A stretch of 64,000 nt of DNA from Achromobacter sp. UMC71 (GTDB lineage Bacteria > Pseudomonadota > Gammaproteobacteria > Burkholderiales > Burkholderiaceae_B), in contig NZ_LZZT01000045.1 of the NCBI RefSeq assembly GCF_014170305.1, forward strand, positions 62,001 through 126,000, in the 5' to 3' direction. Every line of letters starts with the position of its first letter. Within the stretch, counting starts at the first letter, position 1. This document shows positions 10,058-17,376 of the stretch, piece by piece. The notes beneath the pieces were generated by a model, which searched no databases, was not told the origin of the DNA, and saw nothing but the letters and a program-made list of their open reading frames with translations. The position numbers and the translations under genes were made by a program.

Positions 10058-10504
10058 ATGATGTCCCGCGCCGAAGTCACCGAACTGATCGTCACCCGCC
10101 GGCTGGAAAAGAAGCTGTCCTGGGCCGCCATCGCCGAGGCGGTCGGCCAGAGCAAGGAATGGACCACCGCCGCGCTGCTGGGCCAGATGACGCTGACCGA
10201 AGACCAGGCGCTGGCCGCGGCCCGCGTGCTGGACCTGCCCGCCGACGCCGTGGTGCAGTTGCAAGTGGTGCCCTACAAGGGCTCCCTGCCGACGTCGGTG
10301 CCGACCGATCCGCTGATCTACCGCTTCTACGAGCTGATCAGCGTCTACGGCACCACGTTCAAGGCGCTGATCAATGAAGAGTTCGGGGACGGCATCATGA
10401 GCGCCATCGACTTCAAGATGGACCTGAGCCGCGAAGCCGACCCGAAGGGCGACCGGGTGCAGATCGTGATGAGCGGCAAGTTCCTGCCGTACAAGACGTA
10501 CTGA
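10058..10504 (+). CDS. cynS: cyanate hydratase (cyanase)
   Basis: A 148-residue cyanase, which converts cyanate and bicarbonate to ammonia and CO2. The catalytic triad of the family is in place: Arg89 and Glu92 (DPLIYRFYELI) and Ser115 (GDGIMSAIDF), matching E. coli Arg96/Glu99/Ser122 with a constant offset of 7. The N-terminal helical domain and the closing GKFLPYKTY are typical. AAGGAG lies 10 bp before ATG 10058; another ATG follows at once. It is last in the uptake operon, so imported cyanate is detoxified or used as a nitrogen source. Confidence 0.96.
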   Translation: MMSRAEVTELIVTRRLEKKLSWAAIAEAVGQSKEWTTAALLGQMTLTEDQALAAARVLDLPADAVVQLQVVPYKGSLPTSVPTDPLIYRFYELISVYGTTFKALINEEFGDGIMSAIDFKMDLSREADPKGDRVQIVMSGKFLPYKTY

Positions 10505-10510
10505 GCGGGA

Positions 10511-10533
10511 CGGGGCCGCATGGCGCGGCCCCG
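10511..10533 (+). terminator. GC-rich hairpin after cynS
   Basis: A perfect 9-bp stem CGGGGCCGC / GCGGCCCCG with a 5-base loop, 6 bp after the cyanase stop. There is no T-run, so it is either a weak intrinsic terminator or a 3' stabiliser between convergent genes. Confidence 0.4.
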
Positions 10534-10655
10534 CGTCCAGACAGGCGGGGGTTTGCGCTGACGGCAAGGACCGGCGGCCTTTGCTGGCGGCTGGGGCTCT
10601 GTGCCGCCCGCGGGCAAGGATGCCTGGCGTCCACAGGCCACCAGGACGGCGGGCG

Positions 10656-11519
10656 TCAGCCTTCAATCGCCAGTTCTTCCCAGCCTAGTTCGCGGGTGCG
10701 CGTCAGCGCGTCGGTCACCGCGTCCGTGGCTGCCCGCGCGGCGTCTGCCAGTGCATCGCCCGCCAGCATCCGGGCGGTGATGGCCGCCATGAACACGTCG
10801 CCGGTGCCGTGCACCGACGGCGGGATCGCGATTTCGGGGTGGGTCAGCACCGTGCTCTCGTCCCGCGTCACCACGGCCAATTGCAACGTGCCCGGCGCGG
10901 CTGCCATCGGCGCGGCGCTGGTCACCACTATCCATTGCGGCCCCTCGGCGATCAACTCGCGCGCGGCCATCACCACCTCGTCAATGGACGACAGCGGCCG
11001 GCCCACCATCAGTTCCAGCTCGAAATGGTTGGGCGTCATGCCGTCGGCATGCGGCACCAGCTGCTTGCGGTACTGCGCGACCAGTCCGGAATCCACGTAC
11101 AGACCGTCATTGCGGTCGCCCATGACCGGGTCGATATGCACCCGCAGGTCCGGCCGGGCGGCTCGCAGCGCCGGCAACCACGCGGCCAGCAGGTCAGCCT
11201 GCCCAGGCTGGCCCAGGTAGCCGCAGACCACAGCGCGCGCCACCTGGGTCACACCGCGTTCGTCCAGCCCCTTGAGCAGGCCGTCAAACCAGTCCAGCGG
11301 CACCGCGCCGCCATGCAGGGTGGGATAGTGCGGCGTGTTGCTCAGGATGACCGTGGGCACCGCGATGGCCCGCAGGCCGGCCCGGCGGAACACCGGCATG
11401 GCGGCGTTGTTGCCGACGTAGCCGTAGACAACCTGGGATTGAATGGAAATGACGTCCACCCGCGCGGTTACGGCGGGCAGCGCTGCGCCAGCGGTCGGGG
11501 CAGCGGAAATGGCGGTCAT
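10656..11519 (-). CDS. pdxY: pyridoxal kinase
   Basis: A 287-residue ribokinase-fold enzyme that phosphorylates pyridoxal to PLP in the salvage pathway. Family marks are QSQVVYGYVGNNAA near the N-terminus, HIDPVMGD, and the anion-hole/catalytic GTGDVF with Asp as base. An extra N-terminal stretch of about 20 residues precedes the conserved VDVISIQSQVV, so the true start could be slightly downstream. The lone -SQVVYGYVGN- motif resembles PdxY more than PdxK, but I did not align it. Confidence 0.88.
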   Translation of the reverse strand: MTAISAAPTAGAALPAVTARVDVISIQSQVVYGYVGNNAAMPVFRRAGLRAIAVPTVILSNTPHYPTLHGGAVPLDWFDGLLKGLDERGVTQVARAVVCGYLGQPGQADLLAAWLPALRAARPDLRVHIDPVMGDRNDGLYVDSGLVAQYRKQLVPHADGMTPNHFELELMVGRPLSSIDEVVMAARELIAEGPQWIVVTSAAPMAAAPGTLQLAVVTRDESTVLTHPEIAIPPSVHGTGDVFMAAITARMLAGDALADAARAATDAVTDALTRTRELGWEELAIEG

Positions 11520-11736
11520 ACGGCGGGCTCCTGACGGAAACGGGATCGTCAGCCGGCGAAAGCGCCGACGTGAACGATATTCTAGGCCTGTCGGGGCCAG
11601 GTTATAGGTTCAGTAAGCAGGAAGGTGGACGGGCGATGCCGTTGCTTGTGCCAGGAGGCCATGGTTTATATCAAGCGGGCTCTGGCGTAGATTGCAGCGT
11701 CCGAGCTTGGGGTCATATGACCACGCCCCAATGGGG

Positions 11737-12009
11737 TCACCTGTCAGGTGAATACTGTCTCAGTACAAGCAGTTGATAGAACATGGGGCGTTCGCTACGC
11801 AGATGAGCATTGCCCAGTAGCCGGTCCACGCGCTTGATCCGATGCCGGATTGCCTGGCCGGCCGGTAAACCGCGCGCCCGTCCGCTCAGCGTCAGCCGGC
11901 GCGTTGTCATCGCACTGCGCACCGCGCTCATCAAGGCCTTGAGCCGACTCAGGTGCAAGCTGGGGACCGAATCGTGGAACAGTTTCTGCAATACTCCGAC
12001 TGCGCGCAT
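11737..12009 (-). pseudogene. IS4-family transposase, N-terminal fragment
   Basis: The first roughly 75 residues match the common N-terminus of IS4-type transposases (VLQKLFHDSVPSLHLSRLKA, RLTLSG, AIRHRIKRVDRLLGN.HL). Then the frame runs into unrelated sequence and stops; the DDE catalytic core is missing. It sits at the left border of the AT-rich CDI island and is likely a relic of the event that brought or trimmed that island. Family recognised from memory. Confidence 0.7.
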
Positions 12010-12165
12010 GGCCTGTCTTCCTTCAAACGGTTTGGTCGCCTGACGCAGGGTATAGGACTGGCGCCATGCACACTCTGATCATCCAGCGGCGAATCGCTTG
12101 ACTCCGCCCATCATCACAAACCCCTGATTTGAAATGGATTTCCCTGAGAATTCGTGGGGAAACCT

Positions 12166-12190
12166 CAGAGTCTGACATCTTATTTTAATT
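12166..12190 (-). repeat. single degenerate arm of the palindromic element
   Basis: GAGTCTGACATCTTATTTTA matches the arm of the palindromic element at 13.7, 14.4 and 62.9 kb in nearly every base. It overlaps the stop codon of the first immunity gene, exactly as another arm does for the third immunity gene at 14.49 kb. It therefore marks the right-hand border of cassette 1. Confidence 0.65.
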
Positions 12191-12427
12191 ATCACCATTA
12201 AAATCCGATTCATCCTTAAAGGGTTTCACCCCAACTGATCCAGCCAAGCCAGCATACCCACCAACCGCCCCAACACAAATGCCGATCACCCCCACCCAAT
12301 AGGAGGAAATTTCCGAACCAAGATACGAAATCCCTCCACCTATTCCTATAAGCAAAAACTGAACAGATGAGCGTATATTTCCATTTTTTATGAAAATATT
12401 CTTTTTTTTATTTGAATGGAAATCCAC
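12185..12427 (-). CDS. small membrane protein, predicted CDI immunity protein 1
   Basis: 80 residues with two hydrophobic helices (about 22-45 and 47-68) and the closing GVKPF. It is paralogous to the proteins at 13.79 and 14.49 kb: all three share a (D/E/N)GNI start motif, two helices, GG/MYA, and G(V/I)(K/R)PF. It overlaps the end of the CdiA-type toxin gene by 20 bp, the classic place for a cdiI. A membrane-bound immunity protein suggests a toxin acting at the inner membrane (inference). AT-rich codon use unlike the flanks. Confidence 0.65.
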   Translation of the reverse strand: MDFHSNKKKNIFIKNGNIRSSVQFLLIGIGGGISYLGSEISSYWVGVIGICVGAVGGYAGLAGSVGVKPFKDESDFNGDN

Positions 12428-13634
12428 TGTTCATTCCTTTCACAAACCCACCCATCTCCGTAAACACCGGCGCCGGATATGGATATCGATTAGAGGCTGC
12501 TGCTGAAGTAAAGTCGACAAACGCGTCGTTACCAGATTTCTTCGGGTTTGGCCGCACCATCTGTTCAAAGAGACTAGCAGCAGCACTTAGCGAAGTGGCA
12601 ACTGCGACAACTGGGGCATTCCCCGCTACCGTTGCACTCGCCGCAACCCTGCCTGCCCAACTAGACACCCAAGCAGCGTTATCCGCTGCATTGACCACCT
12701 GTTGAAAATGCCCGAGGGGAGTCATATTTGGTACCAATGCTGCGGCACACTCCGCAGTCACACAATATCTACCAACAATATCGCTGCGCGGCACGTAACC
12801 CATCCGAGGGCTGGTATCACGAAAAACGGGTGCCGGCAGATAATGTACCAAGTTAGGTACCGAGCTGTTATTTATAATATCCAGAATTAACGCTTGTACC
12901 GCAGCATCCGCTTTTGTCGTGTTTTGAACGAAAACTACAGACCCCGGCTCATTAGACCAAGTCGCACCAGCATCAGTCTGATTCACACCTCCAATTTGCA
13001 CATCAGGAACGCCTGGATACGAGACACCATCAATTACGACCCCCATTTGTCGCATTTGAGCTTCAATATAATCAGCAGAAATTTCTTTCCCTTGTGCCTG
13101 CATTGCTTCCGCGACCTTTGTCGCGAGAGCCTTTTCTTCCGGGTGTAACTGCCGGTTGTACATATCTGCGAACAACGCACCACTCGCGCCGCTCGCCCCG
13201 CCGACAGCGCCACCAGCAACGACATTCGCAATTACGTTCGCCACCTGATCACGAATATTGGGAGGCAACCCCGCAACGGCTTTCTCTATTTGAGTCTGTA
13301 CCAATGACGTTGCAACGTCACCCGCTATAGTTCCGCCGATGGCACCTGCAACGTTGCCTCCGCCCATCGCCGCCCCTAGACCTGAAATGACAGCATGAAG
13401 TGCGATTCTGCCGGGTTTCCCTTCTCCCCAAACATTTGCATCTTTTTCGGCCAGCCGCTTCGACACATCGCCCGCGATCTGCATGCCGAGTTGCCCAAAG
13501 GCCTGTTGCATTTCTAGCTGCTCGCGCAGCTTGTCCTTATCAAAGATTTTACCGATGCTGCCGTTCGCCCCAGCAGTGTCCCGACTCAGCCCAGCGATGC
13601 TATCCCGCCCGGTATCCCTATCCGAGCGCACCAC
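12408..13634 (-). CDS. orphan CdiA C-terminal fragment (pre-toxin region plus toxin domain), cassette 1
   Basis: 408 residues from a GTG; the frame is open a little further, to a stop inside the palindromic element at 13.7 kb, so the gene has lost its whole secretion and filament part. The N-terminal portion (SEGTI..., SIGKIFDKDKLREQLEMQ) and the Gly/Ala-rich GNVAGAIGGTIAGDV segment match the pre-toxin zone of CdiA/FhaB-type effectors. The C-terminal 110 residues hold a hydrophobic Ala-rich stretch and the tail LFEQMVRPNPKKS, which recurs in cassettes 2 and 3. Without a signal peptide it cannot be secreted itself, but it can recombine onto a full-length cdiA. Confidence 0.7.
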   Translation of the reverse strand: MVRSDRDTGRDSIAGLSRDTAGANGSIGKIFDKDKLREQLEMQQAFGQLGMQIAGDVSKRLAEKDANVWGEGKPGRIALHAVISGLGAAMGGGNVAGAIGGTIAGDVATSLVQTQIEKAVAGLPPNIRDQVANVIANVVAGGAVGGASGASGALFADMYNRQLHPEEKALATKVAEAMQAQGKEISADYIEAQMRQMGVVIDGVSYPGVPDVQIGGVNQTDAGATWSNEPGSVVFVQNTTKADAAVQALILDIINNSSVPNLVHYLPAPVFRDTSPRMGYVPRSDIVGRYCVTAECAAALVPNMTPLGHFQQVVNAADNAAWVSSWAGRVAASATVAGNAPVVAVATSLSAAASLFEQMVRPNPKKSGNDAFVDFTSAAASNRYPYPAPVFTEMGGFVKGMNSGFPFK

Positions 13635-13691
13635 GATCGTACCCTCAGAAACCGCGGCCCGAGTGGTCCCGGATTCACTGCCGCTCGAAAC

Positions 13692-13762
13692 AAAATAAGG
13701 TGTCAGACTACGCTTTCAAAGTGACCTCTCCGGGCCAAAAACGTAGTCTGACACTTTATCTT
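13692..13762. repeat. palindromic (REP/MITE-like) element, copy 1
   Basis: The arms ATAAGGTGTCAGACTACG (13695-13712) and CGTAGTCTGACACTTTAT (13742-13759) are complementary with one mismatch, around a variable 29-bp centre. The element joins the truncated 5' end of toxin fragment 1 to the region after immunity gene 2. Each arm contains a GTAG tetranucleotide, as do REP units mobilised by RAYT transposases; that link is inference. Confidence 0.75.
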
Positions 13763-13789
13763 TACACTCTATTTTTTTATTTCAGCATT

Positions 13790-14038
13790 TCACTTGCAAT
13801 TCCCATCGTCTTCCCTATTTCTTTTTGATTGCCAACTTTCAAAGGGCTTCACGCCAACCGCAGCAGCTTGAGATGCATACATACCAATCGCCCCAACAAC
13901 GGCGCCAAGCAAGGCCATAAGATAAATATCATACTTTAACCCAATCAATATCAACGCCGACCCTGTTAATGCCAGGACGTTTCTAATCCAGCGCTTTATA
14001 TTTCCATCGCGAATTACGATTCCAAATGTCAATTTCAT
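13790..14038 (-). CDS. small membrane protein, predicted CDI immunity protein 2
   Basis: 82 residues, a paralogue of the immunity candidates on both sides: RDGNIKRW near the N-terminus, two hydrophobic helices (about 22-40 and 42-65), then GVKPFESW. It begins 18 bp after the stop of toxin fragment 2. It should sit in the inner membrane and protect against the cognate toxin. AT-rich. The family is not one I can name; the role is inferred from position and paralogy. Confidence 0.62.
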   Translation of the reverse strand: MKLTFGIVIRDGNIKRWIRNVLALTGSALILIGLKYDIYLMALLGAVVGAIGMYASQAAAVGVKPFESWQSKRNREDDGNCK

Positions 14039-14056
14039 TCAGTTTTGTATTTATTT

Positions 14057-14388
14057 TTAATTTCGTTGTTTTTTTACAAGCTCTCCCAGTTCCGTGAACA
14101 CGGGAGCCAACGCAGGATAGCTACCTGTACCTACACTTACCGCAAAATCAATATTTGAATCAAACAGTGATTTTTTCCAATTTGGTCTCACCATTTGCTC
14201 AAATAAACTACTTGCAGCTCCCACCGCGGTCGCTGCCCCAGCCATGGGAGCATTTCCTGCAGTAGTTGCACTAGCAGCTACCCGCCCCGCCCAACTAGAC
14301 ACCCAAGCAGCGTTATCCGCTGCATTGAACGCCTGTTGAAAATGCCCGAGGGGAGTCATATTTGGCACCAATGCTGCGGCACACTCCG
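14057..14388 (-). pseudogene. CdiA toxin-domain fragment, cassette 2
   Basis: Only the last roughly 110 residues of a CdiA-type toxin remain. From ECAAALVPN to the tail LVKKQRN it is closely similar to toxin 1, and the DNA is nearly identical at the upstream edge. The match to toxin 1 ends abruptly at 14388, where the palindromic element starts (the corresponding base in cassette 1 is 12754). A stop codon inside the element closes the frame upstream. The toxin tail differs from toxin 1 (NWKKSLFDSNIDFA), as expected for a different specificity. Confidence 0.65.
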
Positions 14389-14389
14389 A

Positions 14390-14496
14390 AAAATAAGGTG
14401 CCAGACTACGTTTTCAATTCGATCCATTCAGGCCAAGAACGTAGTCTGACACCATGTTTATTTCAGGCGGAAAACGCAGCCTGACACCTTATTTTT
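14390..14496. repeat. palindromic element, copy 2, plus an extra third arm
   Basis: Left arm AATAAGGTGCCAGACTACG near 14392-14410, right arm ACGTAGTCTGACACCA near 14439-14454, then a further degenerate arm AAAACGCAGCCTGACACC at 14471-14488. The last arm supplies the TAA stop of immunity gene 3. The element separates cassette 2 from cassette 3. Confidence 0.75.
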
Positions 14497-14806
14497 GGAT
14501 CCTATTTTTTTCTTCACCCTCCCCATTTCGCTGTTCTATTCTTCTGCCCCTTAACCATCCGCGTGGATAGGGCGCCCGCTCGAAAGGGCGAATACCTAAC
14601 TGTGCCGCCCTTGCAGAATACCCACCAATCAGCGCAAAAACAAATCCCAAGTAACACACCCAACCGGTGTCCCAAATCTCGAAATCGAGAAAAATAAAGG
14701 CCACCCCAAGTATCAATATTGGATATCTATAGACAGGGGATATATTGCCCTCCTTGATAAATAGGCGATAGCAAAAATCAATAGCATTGTTTATTTTAAT
14801 TTGCAT
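14489..14806 (-). CDS. small membrane protein, predicted CDI immunity protein 3
   Basis: 105 residues from ATG 14806: LFIKEGNISPVYR, two hydrophobic helices, GGYSARAAQLGIRPFE, then a longer charged tail than its paralogues. The tail ends in a TAA contributed by the palindromic element, so the natural C-terminus may have been replaced. The reading frame continues upstream without a stop into the toxin fragment, giving a possible toxin-immunity fusion. Other AUG-initiated products are possible; the immunity start is placed by comparison with the two paralogues. Confidence 0.58.
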   Translation of the reverse strand: MQIKINNAIDFCYRLFIKEGNISPVYRYPILILGVAFIFLDFEIWDTGWVCYLGFVFALIGGYSARAAQLGIRPFERAPYPRGWLRGRRIEQRNGEGEEKNRIQK

Positions 14807-15031
14807 ATATATTTTCAGATACTCGCCTATTTCATTGAAAATAACAGCTCCATTTGGCACAACCGTCCCCGCTCCTTTCACGGCCAAATCGATCCCACCG
14901 CTAGCCATATAGGCTTTAGGATTCGGCCGGATCATCTGTTCCAACCCACTCAGCAGCCAGACACGCAACCCGCCTATACCCCGCGGACTATCGACAAAGC
15001 CAAAAGCACCGATCTGGAAATTGCAGCTCGC
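14807..15031 (-). pseudogene. CdiA toxin-domain tail, cassette 3 (in frame with immunity gene 3)
   Basis: About 75 codons are open from just after a TAG at 15032-15034. The segment LEQMIRPNPKAY...GGIDLAVKGAG matches the last 45 residues of toxins 1 and 2; the part before it (FGFVDSPRGIGGLRVWLLSG) does not. There is no stop before the immunity ATG. This is the most decayed cassette, furthest upstream on the minus strand. Confidence 0.5.
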
Positions 15032-15228
15032 CTACGCTACGCAGTCCGAATCGGACAGAGCATTGGAAAATTCTAATTTCTGAACATATTGAGGCTGATC
15101 GGACAGAAATCAGACTCAAAGAAATCCGGCGTGGACAGCACGCTAGCGAGGGCCGCAGCGAATATCACGCCCGGCCAGCTCGTGGTCAGGTACCGCGGCC
15201 GGGACGCCGCGCGCCCACCTGCGCCCGC

Positions 15229-15711
15229 TCAGTCCCGCGCCGACGCCAGCCACCCCGCCCCGTCCAGCACCGCGCCGTCGATGCCCGCCAGGTGGGGCGC
15301 GAACGGGTATGCCAGCGACGACACGATCTGGCATTGCGCCAGCTGGGGGTGGTCGGCGTTGAGCAGGTACTGAAAGCCGCCGGCCGCCGACGGCACTTGC
15401 AGGATCAATGTGTCGGCCCGCTCCAGCCAGGCGTTGCCGAAAGCGCGCGAGGCCTGCAGGTCGGTCTGCCAGGCGGCGGGCGGGCGCGGGTCGGCCACCG
15501 ATTGCGGCGGCACCTGCACTTCCAGCAGGAAGTAGTTGCGCGGCAAGGCGCGCGGATGCGCCACCTCGGCCTGGGCCAGCCGCGCGAACACCGCGGCCGC
15601 CGGGGAGGCGTCCAGCACCACCACCGCGGCGCCGGCGCCATGCCAGCGGCCCGCCGGGCGGGCCCGCGGCAGCAGGTCCTGGCTGTTGCTCAAGCGCCAA
15701 AGCGGCGTCAT
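15229..15711 (-). CDS. RES-domain toxin (NAD-degrading family)
   Basis: 160 residues. It matches the RES fold: LWRLSNSQ at the start, an RARPAGRWHGAG block (the G.GRW motif), Y(F)LLEVQVP, and VPSAAGGFQYLLNADHP (the VPSA...N.LLNP.HP motif). RES toxins of type II RES-Xre modules break down NAD+. The ATG at 15711 is chosen because homology starts there; the frame is open to 15756. The partner antitoxin lies just upstream, as usual for this family. Recognition is by motif memory; the GGRW block is partly degenerate. Confidence 0.62.
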   Translation of the reverse strand: MTPLWRLSNSQDLLPRARPAGRWHGAGAAVVVLDASPAAAVFARLAQAEVAHPRALPRNYFLLEVQVPPQSVADPRPPAAWQTDLQASRAFGNAWLERADTLILQVPSAAGGFQYLLNADHPQLAQCQIVSSLAYPFAPHLAGIDGAVLDGAGWLASARD

Positions 15712-15810
15712 GGGCCGAGTCCTTCGATAGCACGCCGGGGCAACGTCATGGGCCAAGTCCTTTGTCGATCAAGCGCCAAACCGCGGTCACGGGCCGTTTC
15801 CTTCGTCGAT
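15706..15810 (-). repeat. triplicated antitoxin-stop/toxin-start junction
   Basis: The string ATCGA(C)(A/G)AAGGA...GGCCC(A/G)TGAC occurs three times (about 15706-15728, 15747-15770, 15787-15810), and TTTGGCGCTTGA occurs twice. The first copy is the antitoxin end, where GTGA would overlap a toxin start. The last is the actual toxin start. Confidence 0.6.
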
Positions 15811-16194
15811 GTTGATCAGCCATTGCTCGATCATGGCGGCGTAGCGCCCATGCTGGCACAGCAGCATCGGCACCCGGCCGTGCAGCCGGCGCTTGGGGCT
15901 GCACAGCCAGCGCCGAGCACCTTCCGCACCGCCGAACACCAGCTCGGCCAGCCAGGCCACCCGCAGCGCGCGGTACAGCACGCGCAGATCGCCCAGGTCC
16001 AGGCTGTGGTCGCGCAGCGGATCGCGCGACCGGCCGGCGTCGACCTGCGGCACCAGCGCCAGCCAGTGCAGCAGCTCGCCGGCGAAGGTGGTGCGCAGCG
16101 ACTGCAACAACGCCGGCGCGCACTGCAGGCTGGCCGGCGGCCCCGCCTGGCCCAGGGCCTGGCCAAGCCGCGCGTCCAACGCCGCGGCGACCAC
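15787..16194 (-). CDS. antitoxin of the Xre/MbcA/ParS (DUF2384) type
   Basis: About 135 residues. The C-terminal half has the toxin-binding signature LAELVFGG.EGARRWL..P.RRLHGRVPMLLCQHGRYAAMIEQWL.NIDEG, close to the MbcA/ParS/Xre consensus. The N-terminal half is helical and presumably DNA-binding. It should neutralise the RES protein encoded next and repress the operon. The start is uncertain: the frame is open to ATG 16305, but that would overlap the foldase gene by about 100 bp, so GTG 16194 (8 bp beyond the foldase stop) is preferred. Confidence 0.6.
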   Translation of the reverse strand: MVAAALDARLGQALGQAGPPASLQCAPALLQSLRTTFAGELLHWLALVPQVDAGRSRDPLRDHSLDLGDLRVLYRALRVAWLAELVFGGAEGARRWLCSPKRRLHGRVPMLLCQHGRYAAMIEQWLINIDEGNGP

Positions 16195-16201
16195 ACCCGG
16201 G

Positions 16202-17275
16202 TCAGGGCGCGCGGGCCGCGAGGGCGGGCTGGGTTTGCGCGGCGGCCGCGCTTTGCTCGAAGGCGGCATTGAGGGCCGCGCCATCAATGCTGACGGTTCC
16301 TGCATTCAGCAACCCCTCCAGGTAAGCCCGTGCCGCCAACTCCTGGCGTTGGGTCCGCAGCGCGGCGCGCAATTCTTCCTTGACCTGCTCGAACGGCGTG
16401 ACGCCAGCGGCGCGCAGATCGACCAGCTTCAGGATGTGGAAACCCGCCGCCGATTGCACCGGCGCCGAGACCTCGCCCGCTTTGAGCTGCTCGATCGCCG
16501 GACGCATTTCCGGCGTCAGCTGCGCCAGCGGCACGTAGCCGATGTCGCCGCCCTGGGCGCGGGTGGTGCTGTCCTGCGAATAGGTCTTGGCCAGCGCGGC
16601 GAAATCGGCCTTGGGAGCCTGGGCCCGCTTGACCAAGTCCTGCGCCTGCTTGCGCGCGTTGGCGATCGCGTCGTTGTCGCCCAGCGCCGCCGGCAGGAAG
16701 ATCTGGCTGACCCGGTACAGGGCCGGCTGCGCCAGTTGCGGCTTGGCGCGCTCGTAGGCGGCCTGCAGGTCGGCTTCGGCCGGGTAGCCGTCCGGGGCGC
16801 GGCTGACCGATTCCAGATAGGTCTGTAGCACGATGCGCTCCTGCGCGGCCTGGAAGGCGCGCTTGAGCTCGGGGCGGTCTTGCCAGCCCTGGGCGCGGGC
16901 CTGCTCGACCAGCGCCTTTTCCGCCAGGCGCGCGCGCAGCCACTGGTCCAGCCCGGCGCGGTTGCCCTGGAGCTGGGCGCGGGCGTCGGGCGGCATGGCC
17001 TGCAACTGGCGCACCAGTTCGTCGCGGTCCACCTGCACGCCGCCCAGCGTGGCCACGGCGGGCGCCTGGGACGGCGCGGCGGCAGGTTGGGCGCCGGGCT
17101 TGGCGGATGCCGCCGCCGGCTTGGCGGGGTCAGCCGCGGCCACCTTGGCGGGCTGGGATTCGCTGCTTTGCGCGGGGCTGCCGCGCATCAGCGCCACGGC
17201 GCCGGCCAGCACCGCGATCAACAGCACGGCGGCGGTCACGCGCAGCCGGGTGGGCTTATCGGAAAGAATAGTCAT
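16202..17275 (-). CDS. parvulin-type peptidyl-prolyl isomerase (PpiC/SurA-like)
   Basis: 357 residues: an N-terminal membrane anchor or uncleaved signal (about 12-31), a Pro/Ala linker, a SurA-like helical N domain (about 75-180), a parvulin domain (about 185-280, with GGDIGYVPLAQL and SAAGFHILKLVD) and a helical tail. It should act in the periplasm as foldase/chaperone for outer-membrane or secreted proteins. It is last of the secretion operon; the P. aeruginosa Pdt region also carries a PpiC-type gene at this place, so its clients are probably the giant hemagglutinins or their transporter. Confidence 0.85.
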   Translation of the reverse strand: MTILSDKPTRLRVTAAVLLIAVLAGAVALMRGSPAQSSESQPAKVAAADPAKPAAASAKPGAQPAAAPSQAPAVATLGGVQVDRDELVRQLQAMPPDARAQLQGNRAGLDQWLRARLAEKALVEQARAQGWQDRPELKRAFQAAQERIVLQTYLESVSRAPDGYPAEADLQAAYERAKPQLAQPALYRVSQIFLPAALGDNDAIANARKQAQDLVKRAQAPKADFAALAKTYSQDSTTRAQGGDIGYVPLAQLTPEMRPAIEQLKAGEVSAPVQSAAGFHILKLVDLRAAGVTPFEQVKEELRAALRTQRQELAARAYLEGLLNAGTVSIDGAALNAAFEQSAAAAQTQPALAARAP

Positions 17276-17376
17276 GGTCGAAACCTCGCTTGCTTGAATG
17301 CGCCATTCACCGGGAACGGCGACCGGGGTGGGAGACGTTTACGCCCCCGCCGCCAGGCGCCGGCCCGGCGGATGGA

